Shown: positions 33,578-42,356, counted from the stretch's first letter. The stretch is DNA of 42,512 nt from Segetibacter sp. (GCF_025963695.1 NZ_JAOQAH010000059.1:1-42512), one strand, 5' to 3'. A program made the numbers and translations. Notes: generated by a model from the letters alone, not told the origin.

Positions 33578-34984
33578 ATGAACGCACCCCAACTGAACAG
33601 ATCGCTTGGAATAAGGATGGTAATTGTAGTTGTTATTGGAAATATTATTGGGTCAGGGGTATACAAAAAAGTGGCACCAATGGCGGCAGAATTAGGCTCT
33701 CCCGGGTGGGTGCTGATATGTTGGATGCTGGGCGGTATTATTACTTTATTTGGAGCCCTTAGCAATGCAGAGGTAGCAGGGTTACTTGCGGACACCGGCG
33801 GAGAGTATGCTTACTACAAGAAGATCTACAATAAGTTCTTTGCATTCATTTTCGGGTGGTCGTTATTCGCGGTCATTCAAACTGCTGCTATTTCGTCGTT
33901 AGCCTATGTATTTGCCGAGTCCTTTAACACCATCTTCCCGTCGGAACCTTTACTTTCTATGGCTGATTTCAATATTGCTAATATCTTCTACCCTTTTGCC
34001 GATTTCAATGTAAAGCTTACGGCAATCATTCTTATTATTTTGCTAACAATTGTTAACACAAGGGGTATTAAAACGGGCACATGGGTTAGTAGTGCAATAT
34101 TAATGTTGGTGTTTGCAGGAATATTTTTAATTCTGGGTGCCGGACTTTCAACCGGTCATTCGAACATTAGCCAGGCCTTTAACTTGAAAACAACCAACGA
34201 TACTCCTGTAACCTTAAGTGCTGTTTTTACTGCAATGTTAGCCGCCTTTTGGGGCTACCAGGGTTGGGCGGCTGTAGGTTATGTTGGAGGTGAAATTAAA
34301 GATGCGAAAAGGAATATTCCGAAAGGAATTGCAATTGGTGTTTCTATTATTATCGCTCTGTATATGCTTGTAAATGCAACGTACCTCTCATTGCTTTCGA
34401 TACCTGCGCTCGAGCAGATTTACAAAGAGGGTAACCAGATTGCAGCAATAGAGGCAGTGAGAACTTTTTGGGGACAAAACGGAGCTTTATTTATTTCAGT
34501 TCTTATTCTTGTAACTACTTTAGGTTGCACAAACGCTACTATTCTGTCAAGTAGCAGAACCTACTTCGCGATGGCAAGAGAACAACTGTTTTTTCAAAAA
34601 GTAGCCAGGTTAAACAATGCTAAAGCTCCCGCCAATTCTTTGCTTTACCAATGTGTTTGGGCGTGCCTGTTAATACTTTCCGGAACATTTGACCAACTGA
34701 CAGACATGATTATTTTCGCAGTTTTTATTTATTATGGCGCTACGACTTTAGGTGTTTTTATACTTCGCAAAAAAATGCCTGATACTCCCCGGCCGTATAA
34801 AGTTTGGGGCTATCCCTTTGTTCCCGCAATTGTTATTTTATTTTGCGCAGCGCTTTTTATCAATACAATTTTCGCCCGGCCTCGCGAAGCTGCCATCGGC
34901 GTAGTATTGATGCTGACTGGGGTGCCCATGTATTTTTGGTTTAAGAATAATAATAAGCCGAAAGAAGCCGTGGAACAAGAGTAG
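33578..34984 (+). CDS. APC-family amino acid permease
   Basis: 468-residue transporter with 12 predicted TM helices. TM1 carries the family's unwound motif (VVVIGNIIGSGVY), followed by GSPGWVLICWMLGGII and the conserved GGEYAYYKKIY. Later helices include GYQGWAAVGYVGGEIKDAKR then NIPKGI, and the C-terminal two helices end with basic residues. It belongs to the LAT/amino acid-polyamine-organocation group, most like basic or neutral amino acid permeases. The substrate is not predictable. No transport partner or regulator is adjacent. Confidence 0.9.
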   Translation: MNAPQLNRSLGIRMVIVVVIGNIIGSGVYKKVAPMAAELGSPGWVLICWMLGGIITLFGALSNAEVAGLLADTGGEYAYYKKIYNKFFAFIFGWSLFAVIQTAAISSLAYVFAESFNTIFPSEPLLSMADFNIANIFYPFADFNVKLTAIILIILLTIVNTRGIKTGTWVSSAILMLVFAGIFLILGAGLSTGHSNISQAFNLKTTNDTPVTLSAVFTAMLAAFWGYQGWAAVGYVGGEIKDAKRNIPKGIAIGVSIIIALYMLVNATYLSLLSIPALEQIYKEGNQIAAIEAVRTFWGQNGALFISVLILVTTLGCTNATILSSSRTYFAMAREQLFFQKVARLNNAKAPANSLLYQCVWACLLILSGTFDQLTDMIIFAVFIYYGATTLGVFILRKKMPDTPRPYKVWGYPFVPAIVILFCAALFINTIFARPREAAIGVVLMLTGVPMYFWFKNNNKPKEAVEQE

Positions 34985-35193
34985 ACGAAATTAGTGGCGT
35001 TATGACTTTTAGGTATTGAAGATTTAATATGGATGTAGTAATAATAAGGTTGACGTTTAGGCGTACAGCAGGACAAATCTTCACTTAAAATTCTTTCTAG
35101 CAATAAAAATACCCCTAATTTGACCGCAGTATGTACATTTGCCTAAGCAGAATCTTTCATAAAAGTTCTTTTTATACTTCTTTCATATAGACT

Positions 35194-35277
35194 GCCCAAG
35201 TGGCGAAATTGGTAGACGCACTGTGTTCAGGTCGCAGCGTTCGCAAGGATGTGCTGGTTCGAATCCAGTCTTGGGCA
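35194..35277 (+). tRNA. tRNA-Leu, anticodon CAG
   Basis: An 84-nt class II tRNA with a long variable arm. Acceptor GCCCAAG pairs with CTTGGGC. The anticodon stem is CTGTG/CGCAG around loop TTCAGGT. The T-arm is GGTTCGAATCC. CCA is not encoded. Anticodon CAG reads CUG leucine codons. A UUCG-loop terminator follows 36 nt downstream. Confidence 0.95.
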
Positions 35278-35312
35278 CTTTATAGAAACCAAAATGGAAA
35301 CGGTTAAACGAA

Positions 35313-35332
35313 AAAGAGGCTTCGGCCTCTTT
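35313..35332 (+). terminator. UUCG-tetraloop terminator after tRNA-Leu
   Basis: Stem AAAGAGGC-TTCG-GCCTCTTT followed by TTAAG. It is placed where the tRNA transcript should end. Confidence 0.85.
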
Positions 35333-35525
35333 AAGTTATTTATGTCTTACAATTCCCATGTTTTCGTAACTAGTACAAAAGACAATGTAAAGTTCTTTTG
35401 TACCGCGAGCTTTTTTAAGTCTTTCCGCTTGGTCGATCTAATTTATTTATATTTCCTACCTCCGTATTAACGTGACATTTAGGACAAGTTTTCAATTTTT
35501 TTAAATTTTTCCATCAGGCGAATTT

Positions 35526-35720
35526 CGCCGCATTATAAAAACCCGAAGAGAAAACTGCCTGTTTGCAGGAAGCTATGAAGCAACACAGAAAAGTGCTGTA
35601 ATCTATTCTTACCTGGCACGTGTTAATTACACAACATCAACCGCTGGGATGGTTAATCGATATCCTCGCCCGATTACCTGATCCTCTAATAAACAAAATC
35701 AAAAAAACTTCTTCCGCACA
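35526..35720 (+). pseudogene. Relic of an IS66-family transposase (C-terminal end)
   Basis: Two frames join into the C-terminal signature of IS66 TnpC transposases. First comes ENCLFAGSYEATQKSAVIYS, matching the typical NYLFAGSHEAAQRAAMIYS. After a frameshift comes HQPLGWLIDILARLPDPLIN, matching the typical NPYEWLKDVLxRLPDHPIN, then KIKK and a frame break in a poly-A run. There is no N-terminal part, no inverted repeat and no partner TnpA/TnpB gene nearby, so this is a short fossil next to the tRNA gene. The remainder of the 720-bp tRNA-to-carbonic-anhydrase gap shows nothing else credible. Confidence 0.7.
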
Positions 35721-35997
35721 GTTGAAAGCCCCTCAACCACGGGACTTTGTATTAAACAACCTGCACTTGCTTTAACGGTTGCATTACACTACAGGCATCG
35801 GTCTGCTTTAAGAATGCTTTTAATGGCTTTTACTTCAATAACTAATTGCTACAACCTTTTAAAGTTTTAACACATATGTATCTGTAAAAAGAAAAACCAG
35901 ACCTGGCAAAAGCTTTCTCAAAAGTAAGAAAGAAGGGTATGACTATTGTAGCGCATTGCTTACACACCTTATACAACAGTTCTTATAAATAAATACT

Positions 35998-36816
35998 ATG
36001 ACAAAGAACATAAAAGTATTCGTTCCATATTGCTTGTTTTTTTTGCTCTCCTTTAGCCAAGCTTCTGCTCAACGGAGAGGTGCAACCCGAACAAAAGCCA
36101 CTAACACTACTAATGTAAAGATTGATTCAGCAAAATGGCGTGTAGAAAACTACATAGTTAACAGGGACTCTGCTTTTGCAAACCCCTATTATGCATTGCA
36201 AAAATTAGTGGGGGGAAACAAACGTTTTCAGCAATCACGAAGCATTTATCCACGGCAAGACCCTGCCCTGATTGAACGCTTGTCTAAAGGACAATCTCCC
36301 TTCGCTACTATTATTGGTTGTTCAGACTCGCGGGTATCAAGCGAGATTTTATTTGACCAGGGATTTGGCGACCTGTTTATAGCCAGAACGGCTGGACAGG
36401 TGATGGCGGAGGCAACGTATGCTACAATCGAATATGCCTATCTTGAATTAGGAACGAAGCTGGTTGTTGTTTTAGGACATAGTTCGTGCGGGGCAGTAAG
36501 TGCCGCAATTAAAAGACCTGAAAACCCACCAGGTCATATAGTAACCCTGATAAATGCTATAAAGCCTGCTGCATTAGAAATAAAAAATATGCCGGGGGAT
36601 TCACTGGACAATGCTGTAAGGCGCAACGTGATTAACCAGGTTAAATTACTTCGAGGATTAGAATCAGTTTTAAGTCGTGCATATAGTAATGGAGATCTAC
36701 TTATAGTCGGAGCTGTTTATAATTTATCAAGTGGTAAAATGGAGGTACTTAAAGAAACTTTAGAGGACTTGCCTAAAACCCGGTATAATACTGCAGATAT
36801 TACAGGTAAGTATTAG
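35998..36816 (+). CDS. Exported beta-class carbonic anhydrase
   Basis: 272-residue enzyme interconverting CO2 and bicarbonate, with an N-terminal signal peptide (VFVPYCLFFLLSFSQASAQ), so it should be periplasmic. The beta-CA zinc ligands are C108 with D110 and R112 in IIGCSDSRVSSEILFDQGFG, and H161 with C164 in LVVVLGHSSCGAVSAAIKRP. Other family features: FIARTAGQV and the end ILIVGAVYNLSSGKMEVL-type strand (here LLIVGAVYNLSSGKMEV). Length is normal with a 60-residue N-terminal extension. No operon partner. Confidence 0.93.
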   Translation: MTKNIKVFVPYCLFFLLSFSQASAQRRGATRTKATNTTNVKIDSAKWRVENYIVNRDSAFANPYYALQKLVGGNKRFQQSRSIYPRQDPALIERLSKGQSPFATIIGCSDSRVSSEILFDQGFGDLFIARTAGQVMAEATYATIEYAYLELGTKLVVVLGHSSCGAVSAAIKRPENPPGHIVTLINAIKPAALEIKNMPGDSLDNAVRRNVINQVKLLRGLESVLSRAYSNGDLLIVGAVYNLSSGKMEVLKETLEDLPKTRYNTADITGKY

Positions 36817-37262
36817 TATCAAAACGTTTCATGGACAGCTCAGTTCGGGGGAGTAATAATGTCAAAAAGGTAACAACTTTATAAATAATCGACCTTTTAT
36901 TAATACTCTTTTAATCATTTTCGCAGCACAAAATCTTGAAGCTTCAGAGTGAATTATTGGTATTTGGCTTTGCGTTACAGATATTAATTGCAATTGTATG
37001 CTTTATCAGCTTCTCGAGGCCGTTGCAGGTTCTGTCTGGCGTACTTACAGAAGCAATTTCATCGGCACTAAACAATTCTCTTAGTTCAGATTTGCACAGC
37101 GTGACACATTGTTATGTCACTCACTAGTGCGCCATTAATTATTATCCGCACTTTACCCAGTCCTGTAAGCAGCACTGCAGTACAAACAAAAGGCAGCATT
37201 ACGATTGTAATGCTGCCTTTGATATAATATGAATATTGAACACCTAAATTGTGTAACAAATC
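36817..37262. other. Intergenic region, one possible tiny membrane ORF
   Basis: 446 bp. A 63-codon frame at 36936 (TTG start) begins with a hydrophobic stretch (LVFGFALQILIAIVCFISFS) but has no supporting promoter or relatives that I recognise. A terminator for the next minus-strand gene lies at 37189-37220. A weak copy of the GTGTCAC-type repeat is near 37100. Confidence 0.35.
37189..37220 (-). terminator. Rho-independent terminator after the NTF2-like lipoprotein gene
   Basis: Perfect stem AAAGGCAGCATTAC / GTAATGCTGCCTTT with a 4-nt loop GATT, 43 bp downstream of the stop codon at 37263 on the minus strand. Confidence 0.9.
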
Positions 37263-37814
37263 TTATTTGGCTGGGAAATGCCTTATATATTCATTCCATT
37301 TTACCACCTTACCATCTTTTACCTTCGCGTCATTTACTATTGCCAGGCTATCGGTTTTACCTTGTGGGGTTTCCCAATATTGAGTGTACCAAACTGTTAC
37401 CCATTCTTCTGTTTTCTTCTTGTTTACAACAGTTTCCCAGTCATGCATTTTTACCTTTGCATTTTTGAGACGTTGCATCTCCTGAGCAATAACCGGCATA
37501 AATTCTTCTCTCGTTCCTTTAAATTTATAGCCGTCTCCGTTTAGTTCCATACTATCTCCAATATTTCGGGCTATTGCCGTGGTATCGCCGCTTTCAAAGC
37601 CTTTTAGTACGGCCAGCACTACCTGTGTATTCTTAGGGTCTGTATTCATATCCCAGTTATTGTCTTCCGGCAAGGTGTAGGGATATTGTACACTGATGGT
37701 GGACGAATCTTTTACTGCTGTCGTAGCTGTTTCTTCGGCCAAAGAATTATTATTACAGGAAATTACAGACAAAGCAATGCCTGCAAACAGCAGGGAGCAT
37801 AGTTTTTTTTTCAT
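37263..37814 (-). CDS. Lipoprotein with an NTF2-like (SnoaL) fold
   Basis: 183-residue lipoprotein (signal MKKKLCSLLFAGIALSVISC, Cys20). The mature part after about residue 55 reads like an NTF2-type cone: VVLAVLKGFESGDTTAIARN for the first helices, DGYKFKGTREEFMPVIAQEM, EWVTVWYTQYWETPQGKT and KDGKVVKWNEYIRHF for the last strands. Such folds can be enzymes or binding modules, and no catalytic residue is evident. It is monocistronic with its own terminator and borders the defence island. Confidence 0.75.
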   Translation of the reverse strand: MKKKLCSLLFAGIALSVISCNNNSLAEETATTAVKDSSTISVQYPYTLPEDNNWDMNTDPKNTQVVLAVLKGFESGDTTAIARNIGDSMELNGDGYKFKGTREEFMPVIAQEMQRLKNAKVKMHDWETVVNKKKTEEWVTVWYTQYWETPQGKTDSLAIVNDAKVKDGKVVKWNEYIRHFPAK

Positions 37815-37915
37815 GAAGTTAGTTTTGGGATAATTAATTGTTGAGAAATGAATATACTTAAAAAGTATTATTTAGAAACATTTCAATCTATACAGTTCCC
37901 TAAAACAAATACCCG

Positions 37916-38016
37916 GGAAAATGATCAGCCAACCTCTGCATGGTATTTGAAAAACCAACTGCCGATCTACATAATTGTTCCCTAATGATAGCTTCCATTA
38001 TAGAACTCCCCGTTCT
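37916..38016 (+). repeat. Island-flanking repeat, copy 1
   Basis: About 101 bp, highly similar to 38053-38152 and offset by 137 bp. Its first half (ATGGTATTTGAAAAACCAAC) recurs as GTCTGGTATTTGAAAAACGA at the far side of the island. Confidence 0.8.
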
Positions 38017-38022
38017 CCCGCT

Positions 38023-38053
38023 CTCCGTAGTGTTCCGCAGGACAACTACGGAG
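38023..38053. repeat. Inverted repeat between flanking copies 1 and 2
   Basis: CTCCGTAGT (38023-38031) and ACTACGGAG (38045-38053) are exact reverse complements around a 13-nt centre, and the stem extends weakly inward. The CTCTCCGTA word also occurs twice just before copy 3 at the other end of the island. Confidence 0.7.
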
Positions 38054-38152
38054 GAAAATGATAAGCCGGACTTTGTCTGGTATTTGAAAACCAACTGCTG
38101 ATCTACATAATTGTTCCCTAATGATAGCTTCCATTACAGAACTCCCCGTTCT
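38053..38152 (+). repeat. Island-flanking repeat, copy 2
   Basis: About 100 bp, closely matching copy 1. It contains the small hairpin CCGGAC-TTT-GTCTGG, also seen in copy 3 as CCAGAC-TAT-GTCTGG, with a compensating base change in the left arm. Confidence 0.8.
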
Positions 38153-38513
38153 GCCAGAATGTTCTCTGCTAAATAACAGCGATGAGATTATCCGGCGGCT
38201 TCCGCAGGAAGACCTGTGCCCTGCGAAACACCTTGAACTTCCTGGTAATTAAGTAGTGGTGGCATCCAATAATATTATATTTTTTGAGCTATCAATAAAT
38301 TCTATATATTTAGTTCCCAACACCTAACTAATTGCTAACCCTCAAACAACACACTCCGCAACTTGCCCATCCATACATAGGCAACTCTCCTCCGGGCCGC
38401 TTTAGGGCATACTCTACATAAACCATCTATCCATCTGCTGCAGGTCTTTATATTGAAGGGATCGAGCCGCGATATACCTGTTTAATTTCTCCCAATCCTT
38501 TATACGCAACCAG

Positions 38514-38564
38514 GCGAATGGAGTTTTTGTTTGAGTTGAATGATAAGTATATGGGTGGGATGTT
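38514..38564 (+). repeat. 50-bp direct repeat, left copy (upstream of the 207-aa gene)
   Basis: Nearly identical to 39238-39287 (three substitutions and one indel by eye). It contains GAGTTTTTGTTTGAG and GATAAGTATATGGGTGG. An ATG inside it (38518) opens a 29-codon frame (MEFLFELNDKYMGG and a Lys-rich end) whose TGA overlaps the next gene's ATG as ATGA. Confidence 0.85.
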
Positions 38565-38603
38565 CGGGAGTGATAAATCAAAAAATCAAAAAAATAAAAC
38601 AAT

Positions 38604-39227
38604 ATGAGTGCTGATGCTAACAAAATGTTTCCAACTATTGAATTGAACTTATTTGAAAATGCTAACTCTTTCGTTAAATGTTGGAGCAGGTTATATAATT
38701 ATTCAAACTATGAACAATACCAAGCTATAGTTACAAAACCGACCCTATCGACAGGGGATCTGCGATTACTATTTGAATGGAAAAATGGTATGAACCTAAG
38801 CTCAAAAAAAGAAGTTTCTTTCTTAAATCAGGTACTACAGCATGAAGAATTGGTTAATGAGCTTAAGGGTGAATTTGAAAATGAAAAGTTTGAGAACACT
38901 TTTGGAAGAATGTCAGCAATTTGGCAAATTTTTCTGTTGCATATTATCCAGCCTTCCAAATATCCAATATTTGATCAACATGTTTATAGAGCTTTTAGAT
39001 TTATACAAAACCAGGATGAGAAGTCTCTGCCTTTTACCCGAACTGCTAAGCTGAAAGTTTTTTACAAAGAATATTTGCCCTTCTTTCTCGATATGAAAGA
39101 TTTGGCAGATGAACATGATTATTTCGAAATTGATAAAGCTTTATGGGCCTTTGGAAGGATAATAAAAGAATATCCTGGATTAATGACAACCCAACTTAAC
39201 TCTGCTACCGCTCCCAACCCTTCATAA
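38604..39227 (+). CDS. Unassigned 207-aa protein of the defence island (possible HhH-GPD-like segment)
   Basis: I do not recognise this family with confidence. The protein is soluble, helical, and AT-rich in codon use like the two genes downstream. The most distinctive stretch is residues 102-133, RMSAIWQIFLLHIIQPSKYP followed by IFDQHVYRAFRF. D124 in YPIFDQHVYRAF stands where HhH-GPD DNA glycosylases keep the catalytic Asp (as in PILDGNVKRVL), but the preceding hairpin-helix-hairpin glycines are absent. A glycosylase-like or structural nucleic-acid role is therefore only a suggestion. The end (MTTQLNSATAPNPS) is low-complexity. It is bracketed by a 50-bp direct repeat and lies 105 bp upstream of the SIR2 gene in the same direction. 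It is probably a third island component or a mobile cassette. Confidence 0.6.
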   Translation: MSADANKMFPTIELNLFENANSFVKCWSRLYNYSNYEQYQAIVTKPTLSTGDLRLLFEWKNGMNLSSKKEVSFLNQVLQHEELVNELKGEFENEKFENTFGRMSAIWQIFLLHIIQPSKYPIFDQHVYRAFRFIQNQDEKSLPFTRTAKLKVFYKEYLPFFLDMKDLADEHDYFEIDKALWAFGRIIKEYPGLMTTQLNSATAPNPS

Positions 39228-39237
39228 AAGAAATCAA

Positions 39238-39287
39238 GCGAATTGAGTTTTTGTTTGAGTGGGATGATAAGTATATGGGTGGATGTT
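39238..39287 (+). repeat. 50-bp direct repeat, right copy (upstream of the SIR2 gene)
   Basis: Matches 38514-38564. In the equivalent frame it reads KRIEFLFEWDDKYMGG against RRMEFLFELNDKYMGG in the left copy, so the changes mostly preserve a peptide. There is no start codon in this copy (ATT in place of ATG). Confidence 0.85.
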
Positions 39288-39332
39288 TAGCACAGAAAAG
39301 AAAGGAAAAAAAATAAAAGCGAACTAACAATT

Positions 39333-40550
39333 ATGAGTACTAGCAAAGATCAGTACATTTTTATTCATTCATCGCGCAGGGTCAGAATTGTAAAAAATGA
39401 TACTGGCGAGATTGAGGAAATTTACATTAATGAGTCGAAGCCAATAGCAATTGAAGGAGAAACAAGAAGTCTGGAACAAATTGCAATTCAGCAAAAGAGA
39501 AGCTACTATAAAGAGTTTTTCAAGAAGCAATTTAAGAACTTTCTTATTTTATCAGGAGCCGGGTCCTCCATTGGTATCGGAAAGAAGCAGGTTGGAATGT
39601 CGATGGCCGGTTTATGGAACGCGGCGGAAGTTAAACTCGGAGAAGACTTCACAAAAGTTTGCAATTATGTAAATTGTTCTACTGCTGTGCCAAATTTAGA
39701 AGTTTTACTTTCTTTAATTGAAGGACATATTAAATTTAGTAGAGAAAATACTAAAGAAGTAGAGAAGCTTATTAAAAATAGATCGGAATTACTTCAACTT
39801 ATTAAAGACATGTGTGACTTAGTAGCACCGGATGAAGAAAATGATTTTCCACATGCCACCTTTATAAGGAAGATTACCCAACGAAAAGCAACTCTTCCGA
39901 GAATAAAAATTTTTACACTCAATTACGATCTTCTTTTTGAACAAGCAGCAAACAAGGTAGGTGCAGTTGTACTTGATGGTTTTTCATTTACTACTCCTAG
40001 GGAATTCAGTGGAAGGTATTTTGATTACGATTTAGTACAACGAGAAAAGAGCAGATTGAAGGAGGAGGATAACTTTATATCAAGGTTATTTCATCTTTAT
40101 AAACTTCATGGTTCTTTAAATTGGACAAGAGATGAAAATCAGGAAGGCAAAATAATAATGCAACATGGTTGTGGCGATCCGTTAATGGTCTACCCCCGGG
40201 AATCGAAGTATGAAAACTCGTATGAACAACCTTTCTTTGAAATGGTTGCCAGGTTCCAGCAAAACTTACGCCTTGATAATACAGTACTTCTTTGCATTGG
40301 TTACAGCTTTGGTGATAAACATATAAATGCAATTCTCCTTGAAGCATTAAATCAAAACCCAGGTTTTCAACTAGCAGTTATAAATCCCGACTTTGATGGT
40401 TTGAACAAAAATTTCCAACAGCTTTTAAAGGAAGCAAAGGTTTCGGAAAGGATCATCATGATAGATGAGCGGTTTTCCGACTTCGCAAATCATTTTCCTG
40501 AAATTCAGACTTATTACCAAGAGCCAGAGGCTGAACCCATCAACATGTAG
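39333..40550 (+). CDS. SIR2-family NADase, anti-phage effector of a SIR2-HerA system
   Basis: 405-residue protein with a SIR2_2-type domain. The NAD-binding motif GAGSS is at residues 75-79 in FLILSGAGSSIGIG. Then come TLNYDLLFE (the conserved Asn-Tyr-Asp), the active-site His in KLHGSLNWTR, and the last Rossmann strands in VLLCIGYSFGDKHINAILLE. The first 65 residues are an N-terminal extension without a known match. In known SIR2-HerA systems this subunit degrades NAD after phage sensing, in complex with a hexameric HerA. The HerA gene starts 3 nt after the stop codon, so the two are translated together. Start is the ATG at 39333. Confidence 0.88.
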   Translation: MSTSKDQYIFIHSSRRVRIVKNDTGEIEEIYINESKPIAIEGETRSLEQIAIQQKRSYYKEFFKKQFKNFLILSGAGSSIGIGKKQVGMSMAGLWNAAEVKLGEDFTKVCNYVNCSTAVPNLEVLLSLIEGHIKFSRENTKEVEKLIKNRSELLQLIKDMCDLVAPDEENDFPHATFIRKITQRKATLPRIKIFTLNYDLLFEQAANKVGAVVLDGFSFTTPREFSGRYFDYDLVQREKSRLKEEDNFISRLFHLYKLHGSLNWTRDENQEGKIIMQHGCGDPLMVYPRESKYENSYEQPFFEMVARFQQNLRLDNTVLLCIGYSFGDKHINAILLEALNQNPGFQLAVINPDFDGLNKNFQQLLKEAKVSERIIMIDERFSDFANHFPEIQTYYQEPEAEPINM

Positions 40551-40553
40551 CAA

Positions 40554-42356
40554 ATGAATAAAATCAATCCTTTTGATCATCATTATTTTTTAGGTTATGT
40601 CAATCAAGTTTTGCCTCAATTTATAAAAGTACATTTTCCATCTTCTGTCCTGTTGAATGGCTTTACTCATTTTGGAGAGGATTTTAACGGGGGTTTAGTA
40701 GGAAGCTTTGTTGTTATTGAAGGAGATAAGGTTGGATTTTTAGGGCGAATTACTGAACTTGTGCTACCCGAATCTGAACGACTTTCGTTAAATGAAAAAG
40801 CTTTTCAAACAAGTGATTTCCACCCCACGGGCAATGTTGAGATTCTATTATCATTTGACCTTTATAATCCCTTTAAAGTTAAAAAAGGAATAAGTGCTTA
40901 TCCCAATATTGGTGCAAAAGTTTTTGTTAGTTCTGGTTCATTAGTTCAGCAATACATGTCGAGGTTCGGTGTGAAAGAAGAAGAAGATAAACCGGTAATT
41001 GTTGAATTAGGCCGTTTAATTTCCAATCCATCCACAAAAGTCTCCGTCTCTTTACAATCAATTTTTGGCCGACACTGCGCTGTTGTAGGTACAACTGGGG
41101 GTGGTAAAAGTTTCACGGTAAGTAAACTAGTTGAAGCGATATCTCGAACAAATAATAAAGCTATCTTGATTGATGCGACCGGGGAATATGAAACATTAAG
41201 TAACAGTTCGCTTAAATGTGTATCCTTCCAATTAGGAGAAACGGTTAATTTTCATTATCGACATCTTTCTGTTTCTGATCTATTTGTAATTTTTCGTCCT
41301 TCTGGTCAGGTGCAGCAACCAATACTCTTAGAAGCAATTAATTCTTTAAAACTTGCAACTATATTGGAAAGAGATAAAGCTTCTTTTTCCATCACAGGAA
41401 GTGACTCCATAGTATATTCCTTTCCGGTTAAAGAACGGGACGGGGTGACATCAACATCTTTATCTATCGAGGTTAAAAATGGCTGCATTGTTAAACAGAA
41501 TAAAGCTACAAGGCCATTCAACCGCCTCTGTGCTAAGTATTCGAAAGAATTGAACAATTTTTCCAGTACTGATTTTGACATTCAAAAGTTGCCAACCCAG
41601 ATTAATAATGAATGTTATCAAATTTTTGGTGATAATTGGGCTAATACAGTTGACCAAAGAAATCTCGGAAATTCTTCAAGTTTAATTCTTAGAATATATA
41701 ACGTTCTAAGTGATCCTGATTTCCGCAAGGTTTTTGGGTTTGATAATGAAAGTAAGAAGGATATCATAACAGAAATTGATAAATTTCTCCAAGCGGACAG
41801 TAAAGATTTTATTTGCAGAATTGCTTTTGATAAAGTTCCCTTCTCGTTTCATTTACGGGAAATAGTTGCAAATGCAATTGGTTCACGATTACTTTCTAAG
41901 GCTCGTAGTGGAGATTTTAACTCTAAAACTAATAGAGCTAATAGACCCTTGATAATCGTAATAGATGAAGCCCATCAATTTATTAATAAATCTATTAAGG
42001 ATGAATATTTTGAAAGCACTCCTTTAGATGCATTTGATTCCATAGCGAAAGAATGCCGCAAACACGGGTTATTTCTTTGTATTGCTACCCAGATGCCCAG
42101 AGATATTCCTCACGGCACTTTAAGCCAAATGGGAACTTTTATAGTCCATAGACTTATAAACTTTAATGATAAAGAAGCAATTACAAATGCTTGCAGCTCT
42201 GCTAATAAAAATACTTTGGACTTCTTGCCAATTTTAGGTGAAGGTGAGGCTATACTAACGGGAGTAGATTTTCCAATGCCGATAATCATGAAATTTAATG
42301 AACCTAATAATAAACCAAATTCAAATACTCCTTCATTAAATAGCACCCAAACTTAA
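40554..42356 (+). CDS. HerA-type ATPase (DUF87), partner of SIR2
   Basis: 600-residue P-loop motor of the HerA/FtsK superfamily. The N-terminal about 120 residues form the HAS-like barrel. Walker A is GTTGGGKSFT (K185). Walker B is LIIVIDEAHQF. Also present are the region FLCIATQMPRDIPHGTLSQM, an Arg-containing sensor (VHRLINFNDKEA), and the ending LGEGEAILTGVDFPMPIIMK typical of HerA. A large insert with the block NQRNLGNSSSLILRIYNVLS lies between Walker A and B. It should form a hexamer that gates or activates the adjacent SIR2 NADase on phage attack. The C-terminus is a low-complexity Asn/Ser/Thr tail. Confidence 0.92.
   Translation: MNKINPFDHHYFLGYVNQVLPQFIKVHFPSSVLLNGFTHFGEDFNGGLVGSFVVIEGDKVGFLGRITELVLPESERLSLNEKAFQTSDFHPTGNVEILLSFDLYNPFKVKKGISAYPNIGAKVFVSSGSLVQQYMSRFGVKEEEDKPVIVELGRLISNPSTKVSVSLQSIFGRHCAVVGTTGGGKSFTVSKLVEAISRTNNKAILIDATGEYETLSNSSLKCVSFQLGETVNFHYRHLSVSDLFVIFRPSGQVQQPILLEAINSLKLATILERDKASFSITGSDSIVYSFPVKERDGVTSTSLSIEVKNGCIVKQNKATRPFNRLCAKYSKELNNFSSTDFDIQKLPTQINNECYQIFGDNWANTVDQRNLGNSSSLILRIYNVLSDPDFRKVFGFDNESKKDIITEIDKFLQADSKDFICRIAFDKVPFSFHLREIVANAIGSRLLSKARSGDFNSKTNRANRPLIIVIDEAHQFINKSIKDEYFESTPLDAFDSIAKECRKHGLFLCIATQMPRDIPHGTLSQMGTFIVHRLINFNDKEAITNACSSANKNTLDFLPILGEGEAILTGVDFPMPIIMKFNEPNNKPNSNTPSLNSTQT

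Larger units (their letters stand above)
37815..38603. other. Left flank of the defence island, repeats only
   Basis: 789 bp without a confident gene. It holds two direct repeats of about 100 bp (37916-38016, 38053-38152), an inverted repeat between them (38023-38053) and one copy of a 50-bp repeat (38514-38564). Composition is unlike the neighbouring genes. Confidence 0.6.

Noticed and set aside
35334..35470. Possible GIY-YIG nuclease fragment after the tRNA-Leu terminator
   Set aside because: Only a few residues (YVLQ) fit the start of that family, and neither strand gives the catalytic motifs.
36936..37127. Possible 63-residue membrane peptide with a TTG start
   Set aside because: The first half is hydrophobic, but the end is low-complexity and no promoter or relatives are recognised. 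Kept only as a note under the intergenic entry.
37916..38152. CRISPR array
   Set aside because: Only two long copies with a single 36-bp gap and no further units or cas genes. They are direct repeats of another kind.
38414..38623. Minus-strand frame of 69 codons with a protein-like end (FAWLRIKDWEKLNRYIAA)
   Set aside because: It overlaps the 50-bp repeat and the start of the 207-aa gene on the opposite strand, has no promoter or family, and its first half is low-complexity.
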